NCBI GenBank assembly: GCA_030248225.1
Contig: JASANE010007214.1
Location: 1-64,000 of the forward strand
DNA length: 64,000 nucleotides
Source: Trileptium ribeirensis
Lineage: Eukaryota > Nematoda > Enoplea > Enoplida > Thoracostomopsidae
Direction of reading: 5' to 3'
Shown: positions 33,901-45,100 of the stretch, in pieces
How positions within the stretch are numbered: the stretch's first letter is position 1
Layout of the letters: every line of letters begins with the position of its first letter
Program-made: the position numbers and the translations under genes
Notes under the pieces: generated by a model
Seen by the model: the letters and a program-made list of their open reading frames with translations, nothing else
Told to the model about the DNA's origin: nothing
Database searches by the model: none

Positions 33901-36900
33901 GGTATACAAAAAGGGAGGCTAACCTGAAACTCAGCTAGAACGTCCTTCATACGCTGAGGAATGTGCGAACACGGCGCTGGAAAAACGACGCGGGCGGCGT
34001 TTCCCTGTTTGACCTTGGCGAAACGGAAGCCGATGGCTACCTCGTCAAACTCGTTATAACCAACATGGAACTCGCATTTGTTTCGATATCCCTGAAAACA
34101 AGAAGGCAACGAAAGAAGATTTGCGCCACAGAAAATAGTATATGAAACTTGTATCAATGAGCTAGCACACCTGCCGATAAATTAATCTCTTTTTTAAATT
34201 AAATAGTAAATAGTAGACCTTTAACGTACTGAAATATACCAAGATTTGGCCATCTTGTTGCCAAAATTTAGTATTTTTTGACCTTGTAGCGTCACACAAG
34301 TTGTACAACAATGAAAACGAGTGAAATACATGCAACCTAGGACAAAGTATGTGCACAAAAAACTGACGGAGATGTGGCGTAAGTTCACATCTGGAAGAAA
34401 TTACATCCGCGGCAAGACGCAATTTCTTCCGTCCACGTTTAGAAGAGCAGACGGAATTATTATGAGCAGCAGTAATTTTAGTTGCTACAAAAGCGACGGC
34501 GATCAATTGCGGATTGCTATAATCTATCTTTCCATCACTGCTAAAATCCAGTCAAGTCTCACCGTCACTGCAGGCGACGCCCGACAAGGCTCCACTTTCT
34601 GACCAACGCCACTCTCCGCCATGGCACAATTAGCGTCCATCATTCGTCGCAATATTGCTCGAAGGTTTGAATTGGCTTCGTCGGTCTTAAGTGTTAGCTG
34701 GTCGCCGTAGGGCATCGACGCAAGTGGCGTGACACGCTGGATCATTAGTTCTTCGGCCGACTGAGCTATAGTTCTGTAATATTTGTAACATAGATTCCTT
34801 GATTAAGCTACACAATTACAACAAAAAAGAAGTGCAATCAAAATCGATCGAAATTTCCGTCCATAATAAATTGCACTCATTCTGGCTTGAACTAAAGTAA
34901 GAATTGATAAGTGTTACTCCGCTTTGCTAGTCCTCGTTCTACTAGGTGTCTCACAGTCGCATCGATTCCCGAGACCTGCTCGTAAATGTGTAGTAGTGCG
35001 CAAACGAGGAGGATACGGAGCGATAATGGTTTTACCTAGAGCTACTCTATGTGTAATCACCTGTAACAGGCATTATATTCGATGCATTTTCCACCCTAAG
35101 AACTATGAAACTCCTGAAGCATTATAATACTGGTATCATAGGAGGCAATGCAAAACACCTATTATGCATGTCGCAAAATCTAAATAGCTTATCTGAGGCT
35201 CAGAAAACAAGTAAAAATTTTCGGTAAATCGGTTTCGCCGATGATCGGTCTCAAATCAATTCAAATCCATTGAAAAATATAGTACAGTCACGTTGTATTC
35301 TATATGACCATGCCGTCGTAATCAATGTACCGAAAAACCTGCAAATATCTAAATGTCCTGAAAGCAATATATAACCAAAAAAAAATGAAGGCAGACCACA
35401 AAATTTTGGAACGGACTCATCTAAACCCACTTAAAGCTCTTGAAAGGCAATGAATACAAGAGTTGGACATTAGATATATAACAAAACCAGCATTATGCAG
35501 AATTCAGAAAAACCAATATATACTTGCTGCACTGCACGCAATACTTCGGTAAAGAAAGACAGGCTACATTCTGGAAATCGGGTTTATCTGTCCTAAAGTA
35601 ATTAACAACTCTGAAAAATCAAGAAATATTCGTACTGAGCTCTAAATAATTGAATTATTGTATTAAACGTACCGAAAAGCAAATAAATAGACTATTCTTG
35701 ATGCTCTACATCTAATACATAACCAAAAAATGAAAACAAATTCTATTTGTGAAATCGGGTTCGTCGACCGTAAATCTCTTGAAACCGCATAAAACCATAA
35801 TATAACAAGTGGAACTTAGTGCAGATATCATAAAATCATCGTATTTAGCGTGATTAAAAACCTAAGAGACAGTCAGTCTAGGCAAAATACACAACTCCAT
35901 GCCAAAATTGTCAAAAATCAATGTTTCGACAAAGGGTCCATGAACCATATACTGGTCAACAGGAGCCCCGTAAGTAGTCCCACAAAAAGTGCTATTAAGT
36001 TGTAAATCTGGATGAGCATTCTGTACTGTGGTCTGCGATTTTCGATGCAACCACTGTGTTTAGAGATATTGGTTGCGAAACACTAGTACTCGAAATTCAA
36101 TGAAGCAAAATCGTATGCAGCGGGGGGGCGGTTGCCCGCCATATACATGTCTACCTCTTGTTTCAAGCAGACCCCCGTAAATGTTCAACCGGTGAGAAGC
36201 ATGCTTGAAAACTTGTTTTTTTTCATTTTGACCCAAAAGATGAGATCGGATCTGCTCGCGTTCAACTAAAGGGCGCATATCCCTCGCGTTTGTTATAGAA
36301 CCAAAAAAATATTGAATTCAATTTAACCGCAGAAGAATTATGAGTGATACCGGCAAACAAAAAAGAAATTTTTCTATTTTCGTTCCAGTGGCTTCAGTAG
36401 GAACTCCTCTCACTTGGCTAGTTCCGTTTCCATAATAGTTTATTATCTTCACTACTCGTACGATAGTCATAATGTGCTTGTTGTGGATATCAGAGCCACG
36501 AACAAAAGTAATTGCGCAAAAGAAGGGCACAATTGCGTTCGTCCGCGTCCAGACAAAATTGCGCCGCTCACGCCTTCGGCCGTGTAATTACTTTTGTCCT
36601 TGACTGAAATAAGAAGCCATGTTTGCTGCGTCTGACTGACATTTCAAATTGGACTGGAAAATTAACAGTTGTGCAACCAAATAAAGGACATAACGAATGC
36701 GTAACCGTTTCAGGACGAACAATCACCGATTTAGTAATACTTAACCCTAGATCCGTCCTTTCCCCAGCCGATATAAAAACAACTTCTAAAGAGTTTTTGG
36801 GGAAATTGTTCCTTGTTAACTAATCATATATAGCTGACCGTTTGGCGAAATGACGATTACATATACTGTCAGTTCAAGCCTTACAAACACGGGTTCCGAT

Positions 36901-39900
36901 TTAACAAAGAATACGATTGACCAACAATGTTTTGAAAATCTATGTTCGTCCGGGGTTAGCGCTATAATCGGGATAAAGTAATATATAAAATCCGCCCAAA
37001 GCAGACAAAAGTTACCCACTATCCGTTGCCTCCTGATGCAGTTCTCGCATTTCAGTTTCACACTCCATAGCGTGGCGATCGACCTCTGGTTTTCGGTTCT
37101 GAGCTGAAACTGAAGGCGAAGCGCGAAGTTTTGTTTTTCGCCAAAGCGTGCCATTCAGCTTACTTATACACTCAACCTGTTCGCGTTCGGTCGGAAATAC
37201 CAAATACGCGTGGTCGTGTTGCAAATTGATCTGAAAACAGTTGTCTACTCTACACAATAAATAATTAAGGTCTAAAAACTTAAAACTCCATAGAAACAAT
37301 AAGGCTCCGACGCGACGATGCCTAGAACCATTATGGCTAAACCCTTGTATCCAGGCAACCCTGAAGTGCCATCCTCGATACGCTAAGCGTAAAATTGAGC
37401 TTCGATTGTTATAATATAACCCATAATCTTTACTCCAATACTAAGAGTGGACGATTCTATTCTACCCCAAAGATCTCAATAAGAGCTATGGTAATATAAA
37501 ACACCGGGATACAGTGTAACTTATGCCAAATATTTCAAGCAAGTCGACTGCGTTTTGGAATATTTACACAGTTTGATCGGTCCACAGTTTCCGGTACGCA
37601 TTTTCAGTTAGTGAATATATTCAGTGGCGAATCCAACAGGTGAACGATAGCGTATGCATTCACCGGAGTACGGACACAATATCAGAAAATGCGCCTTAGC
37701 GAAATGCTTAATTACTACCGATAAGTGTAATTCAAGGGGAAATAGCTCATCTGAGACAATGACTGGATTTATTACATTTGTAAGGATTCCGCTAAACTTT
37801 CCGTAGCAGCAGTGGCAGTAGTCCCATGCTGGTTACATGACGCCAAAGGATCAATGAAGCGTTGTCACAAATTTTACAATAATGTATAAATTTAAATTCT
37901 TTTCTATTATACAACTATAATCAGAATAAATTAAGCGCACATAAACTCGACCGCAGTCAAACGATCATCGTTTAAGCGATATTCGTAAATTGTTTTTTTC
38001 TATTACCGCATTCGAACTTCCCTACATTAATCGCAAACGACCAATTCAAGCTCAAACGAAACCGAACGAAATTTCATTCAATTTTTGAGCACTTAATTCT
38101 GATTGTGACGCCTGTAAAAAACGTGAGATTTCATGTCTGAAACACATCCGTGCCTGAACAAAATTGTTTTAGCAGAACGAACCATACGAAAGACACTTGG
38201 TTTCTGTAGCAGTTAAATCTTATTCTGTAGCAGTTAAATCTTCAACAACTTGCCGTTACATAAATCATTACCGTACTACGATAGCCGTGTTATCAGAAAT
38301 TGACGTGATGAAACAAAACAGCATTGAATCATCGATTCGAGACTATCTGATGATACGCTCGCCGGTTCTTGACACAGCGGAATGAGGCAGCGACATCTCA
38401 CTCCAAACCCGACTCAACTACATAGCACCGTTCCAGATTTATCCAACAATGCCCGGGGTAATTCCGTAAACTATTCCGCAGTTAGATATAACAATTTATT
38501 TTTTCATTTAGCAACGTATTGTTGGGGCTAAAATTGATTGAAACAGGGTAAGTACAGCGATCAAAGTTTTGCACCTATAGCTTTACCAGCTGCAAAAAAT
38601 GTAAAAAAATTTTTGTCGGATTTTGGAGATCATAACTCATTGCCGGATGGATAGACCTTCACAAAATTTGAATATTTGGTCACAAATTCCGCCTATTTGT
38701 GCCTTTTCATTACATGCTAAACCCGCCGACCGGGTTAAAATGGGATACAAGCAGGTCAGGAGTCGCTATCGCTTTGAAATATCGCTATCTGGGTATCTTT
38801 CGTTCGCGACCTATATCTCGAAAAACAGGCTTCACAACTTTCCTGCTATGCATTTTTGTTATTGCTGCCGTTTACGAGCTAAAGTTTGAAAAATACCCCA
38901 AAAGTTAAAATTTTATTTATTTTCAAGGCAAGTTTTTTGTTTGTTGAGGGTGAGCGACGGGATTACAAGTTATTAACCCGTCACATTTGTTGGTTGTGGT
39001 ATTACTCGAGATGGTAATATCTCTCTGTAAAAGCATCAGCTATATGGGCGTTTTTTTGTCTCAATATATAGAGTAATTTTACAGAGTATATTGCTATTTA
39101 GTAATTTAATGCAAAATATAGTTATGTACATCTCTCTGAATAAATCACCATCTTGGCGAAAATATATGAAGACTGAATGGTGTGGCGGTACTTTTATGCG
39201 CCATTCACAACCATGACGCGTTGGAACTTAAAATTTCATTAAAGACATTTTGCATAAACGAACAGACGAATTGGTCAACACAATATGACACCGCGCATCC
39301 ACAGTCGAATTTGCCTAAGTTATGCATCGTGAGGCCTAACATCTTTCTTAACGTTTGCGGCCTACATTTTAGCAATAGTACGCCAACTTCACGAAACACT
39401 TTCATTGCAGAAAGATGACAAAGCACTGACGGATACAGTCGAATTTGCCTAAGTTATGCATCGTGAGGCCTAACATCTTTCTTAACGTTTGCGGCCTACA
39501 TTTTAGCAATAGTACGCCAACTTCACGAAACAGTTTCATTGCAGAAAGATGACAAAGCACTGACGGATACAGTCGAATTTGCCTAAGTTATGCATCGTGA
39601 GGCCTAACATCTTTCTTAACGTTTGCGGCCTACATTTTAGCAATAGTACGCCAACTTCACGAAACACTTTCATTGCAGAAAGATGACAAAGCACTGACGG
39701 ATACAGTCGAATTTGCCTAAGTTATGCATCGTGAGGCCTAACATCTTTCTTAACGTTTGCGGCCTACATTTTAGCAATAGTACGCCAACTTCACGAAACA
39801 CTTTCATTGCAAAAAGATGACAAAGCACTGACGGATACAGTCGAATTTGCCTAAGTTATGCATCGTGAGGCCTAACATCTTTCTTAACGTTTGCGGCCTA

Positions 39901-40136
39901 CATTTTAGCAATAGTACGCCAACTTCACGAAACACTTTCATTGCAGAAAGATGACAAAGCACTGACGGATACAACTGGATCCTACACTTAAACAGATAAA
40001 AACTCACCTTTTTGGGTACAATATCCAACTTGGCCAGATACTTTTTGATCGCTTTCACACCGACGTAACCGCGAAAGCCGTGCACCACCGTGTGAAACAA
40101 ACTCGACTCAGGCGTCGGTCCGCTCGCACAAGCCAT
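27686..40136 (-). CDS. TRMT2A: TRMT2A homologue, tRNA (uracil-5-)-methyltransferase with RRM, six exons
   Basis: TRMT2A makes 5-methyluridine at position 54 of cytosolic tRNA, using S-adenosylmethionine. Exons 40136-40008, 37230-37016, 34773-34563, 34091-33924, 32528-31155 and 27988-27686 all have canonical sites and consistent phase, giving a 799-residue protein. Order seen: RRM (about residues 14-95, exons 1-2); QRVTPLASMPYGDQL and YRNKCEFHVG (TRMT2A-specific, exons 3-4); RVSPGAFFQTN; SAM motif I DICCGTGTIG (about 631-640); DPPRAGL (721-727); catalytic Cys in LRRLVYVSCEP (749); FPQTQLCEW with the likely catalytic Glu (792). A 255-residue low-complexity insertion (about 372-626) separates the FFQTN motif from motif I. 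The start is ATG 40136, with an in-frame TAG upstream. No vertebrate-like C-terminal extension is present. Confidence 0.95.
29150..29640 (-). repeat. Degenerate repeat family D, reverse orientation, with MITE inside
   Basis: Reverse-strand matches to GGGTTCGTTGACC...CTTGAAACC occur at about 29,165-29,205, 29,470-29,510 and 29,575-29,615. Located in TRMT2A intron 5. Confidence 0.45.
29329..29457. mobile_element. Mariner-type MITE, family B, short copy
   Basis: Begins CAGTCGCGGCCAAAAATAAG and ends ATTTCTGGGCGTGACTG followed by TA. ATCGATTGAAATTTCGATCG is internal. At 129 bp it is internally deleted relative to the 272-bp copy at 60.2 kb. Confidence 0.72.
29955..30115 (+). repeat. Degenerate tandem repeat, period about 31 bp (GTCCAAGAACCT)
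   Basis: GTCCAAGAAC-like words start near 29,955, 29,986, 30,018, 30,048, 30,081 and 30,108. Intervening bases are diverged. Confidence 0.6.
30271..30333. repeat. Inverted repeat, 21-22 bp arms
   Basis: AAAGGAATTTATTAGATTCGA (30,271-30,291) pairs with the arm at 30,312-30,333, with one extra T in the right arm and a 20-bp loop. Confidence 0.75.
30333..30857 (-). CDS. Unassigned 174-codon ORF in TRMT2A intron 5
   Basis: The longest open frame without an assigned function. It lies wholly in the TRMT2A intron, on the same strand. I see no domain, signal peptide or clear membrane segment, and AT-rich codon use gives no coding support. It begins right next to an inverted repeat (30,271-30,333). 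It could be chance or a decayed mobile-element ORF. Confidence 0.15.
   Translation of the reverse strand: MTCQSNRKGSSVQQYGLCTVLLASAICNKAREVYRGNSNIETPNSRASQWTYCGSVVIKTVCNNSLIIVFARNQLCTYLIRVAKMVGRQKNFLKPLPSTFCQINARQQSVFISFSNNEYLNLTMPTNRSHSVWTRVHFNYIRPCKYVHSHVVRNRRIQTTHCSKEIQINLDLTK
31155..32528 (-). CDS. TRMT2A: TRMT2A exon 5 (central domain, large insertion, SAM motif I)
   Basis: One 1,374-nt exon of 458 codons. It holds TYLRRSAHKPFDV, GIWRQVTIR and MVVVAIHPQTLS of the central domain, then FRVSPGAFFQTNTAGAEVLY. Next comes an inserted Ser/Thr/Asp/Glu-rich stretch encoded by 32138-31374, and then RRVILDICCGTGTIG, VIGFELSAAAIADARSNA and VEFVRGKAEE of the Rossmann fold. The donor is GTACGT at 31154-31149. 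Confidence 0.96.
33924..34091 (-). CDS. TRMT2A: TRMT2A exon 4
   Basis: Encodes 56 codons, phase 0 to 0, from TTTTCAG to GTTAGC. GYRNKCEFHVGYNEFDEVAI followed by GFRFAKVKQG matches the conserved YRNKCEF...VGCRLG segment of TRMT2A. CSHIPQRMKDVLAEFQ matches VHIPEATKQVVKAFQ. Confidence 0.96.
34563..34773 (-). CDS. TRMT2A: TRMT2A exon 3
   Basis: Lies between ATTACAG and GTGAGA, entering in phase 2 and leaving in phase 0. AEELMIQRVTPLASMPYGDQ corresponds to the VVTPLWTVPYAEQL block found after the RRM in TRMT2A. The end VEPCRASPAVT precedes the conserved YRNKCEF of exon 4. Confidence 0.92.
34829..34893. mobile_element. Mariner-type MITE, family B remnant
   Basis: AAGTGCAATCAAAATCGATCG and the inverted ATTGCACTCATTCTGGC match the family B ends. 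Located in TRMT2A intron 2. Confidence 0.5.
35330..35850 (+). repeat. Degenerate repeat family D, several tandem units
   Basis: Recurring pieces: GAAATCGGGTTTATCTGTCC, GAAATCGGGTTCGTCGACCG, TAGACTATTCTTGATGC and CATAACCAAAAAATG, as in the 57.3-57.7 kb copy. Confidence 0.5.
36490..36600. mobile_element. Short inverted-terminal element, about 110 bp
   Basis: GAACAAAAGTAATTGCGC at the left pairs with GTGTAATTACTTTTGTCC at the right. It has the size of a MITE; no target duplication is clear. Confidence 0.45.
37016..37230 (-). CDS. TRMT2A: TRMT2A exon 2 (second half of RRM)
   Basis: Lies between GTTTTCAG and GTAACT, entering in phase 0 and leaving in phase 2. HAYLVFPTEREQVECISKLN is the RNP1-like strand and second helix of the RRM, followed by GTLWRKTKLRA. 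A charged linker (MECETEMRELHQEA) leads to exon 3. Confidence 0.9.
37912..38114. mobile_element. Mariner-type MITE, family C, with TA flanks
   Basis: Begins CAACTATAATCAGAATAAAT and ends TTTTTGAGCACTTAATTCTG ATTGTGACGCCTG, flanked by TA at 37,910 and 38,115. Located in TRMT2A intron 1. Confidence 0.7.
39302..39971. repeat. Five perfect-length 134-bp tandem units in TRMT2A intron 1
   Basis: Unit starts (CAGTCGAATTTGCC) fall at 39302, 39436, 39570, 39704 and 39838, exactly 134 bp apart. Units differ by only a base or two (for example CAGTTTCATT in unit 2 and GCAAAAAGATG in unit 4). The array ends 36 bp before the exon 1 donor. Because 134 is not a multiple of three, ORFs across it are not meaningful. 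Confidence 0.97.
40008..40136 (-). CDS. TRMT2A: TRMT2A exon 1 (start, first half of RRM)
   Basis: Encodes 43 codons from ATG 40136 to donor GTGAGTT. VVHGFRGYVGVKAIKKYLAK matches the first strand and helix of the TRMT2A RRM. An in-frame TAG 27 nt upstream of the ATG excludes a longer N-terminus in this exon. Confidence 0.87.
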
Positions 40137-42044
40137 AGCCAAGATTACTAGTAGATACTAAGCGATAAAAAAGTTAAAACAATTATACCAAGTCTCCAGC
40201 GACATCAAGCAGAGCTGCCGTCACCAAGTCTTCGAGAATATTGAAAAATCCCCTATTTAAATCTGCCTATTTATTCCCCGAGTTAAGCTTAACTACATAA
40301 CCCTACTTTAGACCTTTCGAAACGGAAAATCATATAGGAAATCCAGAAAAGTAGCTATGCCCGTTTCTTCGCGCCGCTAGAACTGTGATATATGTTGTGG
40401 GAGATGGCTATCACAACTTGGAAATTTTAAGCTAATTTTTAGCCAGCTTCAGATTTTTATATTTCAGCTCAAATATTTTGCAATTTATATTTATTACAAG
40501 CATTTAAGAAAAATATGGAAACGCTAACAAGTTACAACGATTATATCGTTTGGTATCTACCGCAACATTTCAATTTCTAACAGTACTAGCAGCCAAATCC
40601 ACAGTGATTAGGGTTGGACAACGATTGTGAAAGCTATGGGCCAGCCGACTGCTTTAGGCCGTCGAAATTTATCTGGCCGTGGCCCATCCGCGCAAACGCA
40701 GCCGATGCGCAAGGGCGGCAAAAGTTATCAGTTACCTATTTTGGTCCTATAGTCGTGAAACACGCCGAATAACAAATCAGTTAAAGCCAAACTCTCGAAA
40801 CTTTACAAGTGTCAAAGGTCCATAGCCTTAGGGGTTGGAAGATGATCTCGGTGGTCACCATATGGAATGCCAGTTTTAACCAAAAATCCTGTATCGCCTA
40901 GGCAATTTTTGCTCAGAATTTCTCCAGTTTTGCCTTAAAATTTTTTGTTTGTACTCATAATATGCTAAACGGTAGGGGTTCCTCACGGCACTATATCACG
41001 TAATGGCATCTATGTAGGTTTTCATGTGGTCAGCAGTTAAACATATTAGTTCTCCACAGTTGCTTCATATTGTTCAATTTTATAAACCATTTCACTCAGC
41101 TGATGGCTGGTGTTCTTCAAAGTCGGCTGTTGCATTACAGCTTGGCTACAGCCCGTTTAGGTGTACAATTTTACACTTTCGCCGTTCCATATTACGCTGC
41201 GTGAAACTCATCTCCAAATGAGGGTAATATTATATATGCATACAAATATGTATATTGTAACAGCCCGAATTTTACAGAATCGGTAAAACGCATACAACGC
41301 AGAAAAAGTTCGTAGGGAACAGAGGGAATGGACGATCGGATATCGGTGGAGTGTGACTTCCATTTGATATGCTAATTGTGTCATGTTATTGCTAATTTGA
41401 AATAAAAATACTGTATTTTTGTGTATATATGCTATACTTGCAAGGACACACTCGACCACCAGAAGGTGCACGAGATGATTTTGGCACCGAACGTGAAGGA
41501 CAAAGATAACGGTTAGGGGTATCCGGTCGATCCTCGTGAACATGAATTAATTGGTATAATACATTGTGTGTAAAATGTCTTGCATATTATATTTGATGTG
41601 AAGGACGGGTGTGCGCTCGGAGGGGCCGGGGACCAACGGATATTACAGGAATTTTGGGGTGGTACGAAAAACGGTCGTCCTGATCCCAGCGCACATGCCG
41701 AAGGGTTACTAGTAATTACTTGGTATTTGTGATGCCTATAATATATATTATATATATAGGCCGATCGTGCTCATGCAACCAAAATTTTCGGTCTAAAGAA
41801 AACGAAATTTCGGGTACAAATTTCCTAAGGCGCTATTTTAGGGGTACAACACTAAAGGTCCAATTGTGGGTTTTCTACTAACCTTATTGAGGACTTTCTA
41901 AGGGTGTCAAATTGCCCAGGCGGGTCAAAAAATTTGGTTCCCCTAAGTACTTACGGACCCCCGAACAGGCGCTTAAGCCGCCCGCTTTCCAAGCCTAAAA
42001 GGACACATAAAATAATTACAATTCCCTGATTTTTGAGTCCGGTA
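40137..42044. other. Upstream of TRMT2A; no gene recognised
   Basis: Should contain the TRMT2A promoter, but no convincing TATA or initiator is seen. TGTAACAGCCCG at 41,257 resembles an LTR start, without a matching end. An AT dinucleotide tract lies at about 41,738-41,760. Confidence 0.4.
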
Positions 42045-44084
42045 CACTTATCGGGTTCCGCCCTAACTAAACTAATTAGTCGAAAACCGGGGCCGCCCAC
42101 CCTCACGGATCCGCTCAGGATACTCTAAACTCAAATGGGACATCAGAATTTTGCGTTTTATGTGCCTAAGTCGGCCTCTAACGGCCTCTCGTGGGAGATA
42201 CGATTAAATTTTTAATTTCATTAGTACCCAATATGCCAGGACACGATTCCGGTCTTGCCCCCGACCGCGTGCCAAATCTGGCGACAAAAATGTGCCGATA
42301 TCCCCATGAGCAAACAGCGCCCTGAGCGCCGTTATAATTTTCTCTCAAAATTTCGCCACACCGACCAGCGGGCGGTTTTGTTTTTGTGGCAATTGTCGGC
42401 CACTGCCTAGCTTACACTGTTATCGGCACTGTCCGGCCAGTTGTTTACGGGACAAATTGCTTTTCGACTAGTAGCCGACGGGGTTTGTTGCACAGACGTG
42501 CTGGTCGCTTGTATGCTTTACGCTTCAATAGTTGCTGTTGTCTGCATATGCCTTGTTTTGGTTTATATACATAGCTTGGCGAATTTAAAATTTTCAAATT
42601 TTAGACGGATTGAGGGTCTTAGGGCACCGACACAAAAAAGAAAAAGGGGGGCTGAACCAGGGTATAAAAGAAGCAGATCGCGCGTTCTAGCGGTGGGACC
42701 AGGCGAGCATTTTCAGTTTAAAATTTGACGTTTTTGGTCGGCGGTTGTCGTCGTGGTTTGCACGTTTTCAAGTCTTTCTCTCTCGTTTCTCTTGCCCGGG
42801 TGGACTCTTCGACCTGCAGACTCGTGGAAGAGGTCCGCCGGGGGTTTTTCACAGGTTCTCTGAATTTTCTTGCTTAAGCCAAGGAACTGGGGCAGCCCTT
42901 GCGGGTGCTGGGGTGTCCGTTGTATGGCTCGCGTTCCCGTAAGTGCTGTCCGCGCCTCTGCCATTGAGCAAGGAAAATTAGGAAAAATTTTCGGGTGGTG
43001 CTAGGAACGGTGATGAAATTTTACATCAGCAACGTGCAGGTGAACCGAAGGCCAAGGCGTCAATTATAAATTGCGGGCGAGGGTTCCGCTTGGTAAAAGA
43101 GCTCACCTGGAGCTCACCAGGTATCGGTTCGTTATCCGGAAGGAGGGTGCAGAGAAAGGGAGGGAATCAAATTTTTGTCGGTTTTAAGTTTCTCACACAT
43201 GTACATTTTGTGGCCAAGGATCCCGCGCGTGGGCTCGGGTCCCGACCCGTTCATGATGTAAATAACAACATTATTGTGTGCAGCCGGTTGGGTGATGTCT
43301 TCGTTGTCATGTTCTTATTTTTTATGTTTCATCAAATAAAAGGGAAACCCAATGAATAAACGTTTGACGTGCGCAATTTAGTAGGCGAAATAGACTGACT
43401 TAAGGTAGGCACATGCCGTCACAAAAAATTGTACGAACCCCGCTAGGGTATGCTCAATGCTGTTTGACCTAGGCCCCCCGTCCTTTCCCGCACGCCGCCC
43501 TCCAATGATGCCCGCTCCGGCCAAACAGGAATGCTGTTTTCCTGCCGCTCCATCCTTGCTCCCCACTCAAGGGTCTATTCCAGCTTTGCTATAGTCAAAT
43601 CACGGACACACTCATATCGAATACAATGGCACTATTATGATCAATTATTCCATTCCCAACGATCCAGTTAGCTCCGCTCGCGCACGCATTCCCGCCCGCC
43701 CCCCGACAACAGCTCGCTCTTAGAGCAAACGCCCATCCCGCCTCCCGGATAACCCTTAAATACGATGGACCGGCTAGGCCCAGTTAGTTAGGCCTTACAT
43801 CGGGCTAAGATAAAACAATCGCATCACGACGTCTTAGGGGTCCAAGGGTTATAGAATAGTCCTTCGGCTCATCAAGTAGTTTCGAAAATGGGTCCTACCG
43901 CTAAGGGCTTCAGCAGGCTTCGGTATGTATGGTATAGGACCCAATAACGGGAATTGAGGGAACGACGGGTCAGCCTTATTACCTGTAAGCACGCTTAGGG
44001 ATGACCCTCCCTCAGGGGGACCTCCAGACACGTGGGCCATCATAGGGCAAAGGCCGAACACCTTGGTGAACCCTCCGCACCCTG
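42045..44084 (+). repeat. Long direct repeat, copy 1 (promoter-like, LTR-like unit)
   Basis: Matches 45,101-48,391 closely over about 2 kb in the same orientation. Landmarks on the plus strand: TATAAAAG at 42,663, then GCATTTTCAGTTT (initiator-like TCAGT) about 45 bp on, splice-donor-like CCCGTAAGT at 42,936-42,944, and AATAAA at 43,335 and 43,355. The order promoter then poly(A) signal suggests a long LTR or a non-coding retroelement. Neither end is resolved. Confidence 0.7.
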
Positions 44085-44401
44085 CACCTAATGAACATAA
44101 AGGAATTGAACCTAGAGAGACGCCGTTCGGACTTCGGGGCCGATTAATAGGGGTCGCGTGCTTGGCGATGGCTCTGACGCCGGCACGGTAACACCTGGTG
44201 AACCCGCGAATTGTCATAAAGACCAGTTAATGGTCGAAGGCGATGGAGACGAAAGTCCTAGCCTTAGTCAAAATTGCATGTGTGTAGTATGGTGTAATTG
44301 TATGAATGTTGTTGCTGGTTGTTGATTCAAGAGTTGATGTAAGCGCGGAACCAGAAGAACCTGCAGCAGGAATTGTGAACCTAATGAAATCAAAGTAGCT
44401 G

Positions 44402-45100
44402 TTGCCAGATATGAACGAAACATTGTGTCAAATATTAATAGTAATCCAAACGCGTTCTGGCGTTATGTTAATTCAAAAAATAAATGTAGTCATGAAATTA
44501 GCGAACTGTGTACTAGTAACGGTTGATGCGTTTGCTAGTATATTTGATAACAACATTCAGCAAAGACCGCTTGCTGTCACGAGGAATCTTTGTAACTACC
44601 TGGAAACGTTGTCATTCACATGCACAGATATACTTAATGTATTAAATCAAATCAATACCTTTGCTACATCAGGTCCGGACGATATATCTTACAATATGCT
44701 ATTCCGCTGTAGATATGTTGTTGCAACCCCGTTAGCGGCTATTTTCACAACCAGCATAGTCAAATTTTGCCGAGAGACTGGTTGACAGCTAAAGTAATAC
44801 CTAAGTCTGGATCGAAGATTGACGCCTTAAATTACCGACCAATAAGTTTAACTAGCTCTGTTTGCAAAGTAATGGAAAGTCTGATTAAATACAAAATTAC
44901 TGATCATTTACATGCAAATGCTTTGCTAAACAACACTCAATTCGGCTTTCAATAGGCTAAATCTAACGAACTCTTACTTATTAGCTTTCTTGACGATATC
45001 ACCACAATTGTAAACCGAGGCGACTCTGTCGACGTAGTCTTCTTAGATCTAAGAAAGCATTCGATAAGGTCCCCACGCACATCTTCTTCATAAACTTTAC
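44402..45100 (+). mobile_element. Non-LTR reverse transcriptase fragment (CR1/Jockey-like), broken
   Basis: Pieces in order: ATSGPDDISYNML, then after a frameshift WLTAKVIPKSGSKIDALNYR, PISLTSSVCKVMESLIKYKI, NTQFGFQ, a stop, and SVDVVFLDLRK with a 1-nt loss before the expected AFDKVP. These are the fingers and palm motifs upstream of YxDD. It ends exactly where direct repeat copy 2 starts. Confidence 0.85.

Noticed and set aside
39302..39971. CRISPR-like array
   Set aside because: Whole 134-bp units repeat with no unique spacers, in a eukaryotic intron.
39182..40142. ORFs through the 134-bp array, including one that runs into exon 1 of TRMT2A
   Set aside because: They follow the repeat, not a protein; only the part up to the donor at 40,007 is TRMT2A.
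41257..41760. Solo LTR beginning TGTAACAGCCCG
   Set aside because: No matching CA end, target duplication, second LTR, primer site or coding sequence nearby.
43849..44217. 122-codon minus-strand ORF
   Set aside because: Lies mostly in the long direct repeat, and the second copy does not keep the frame open.
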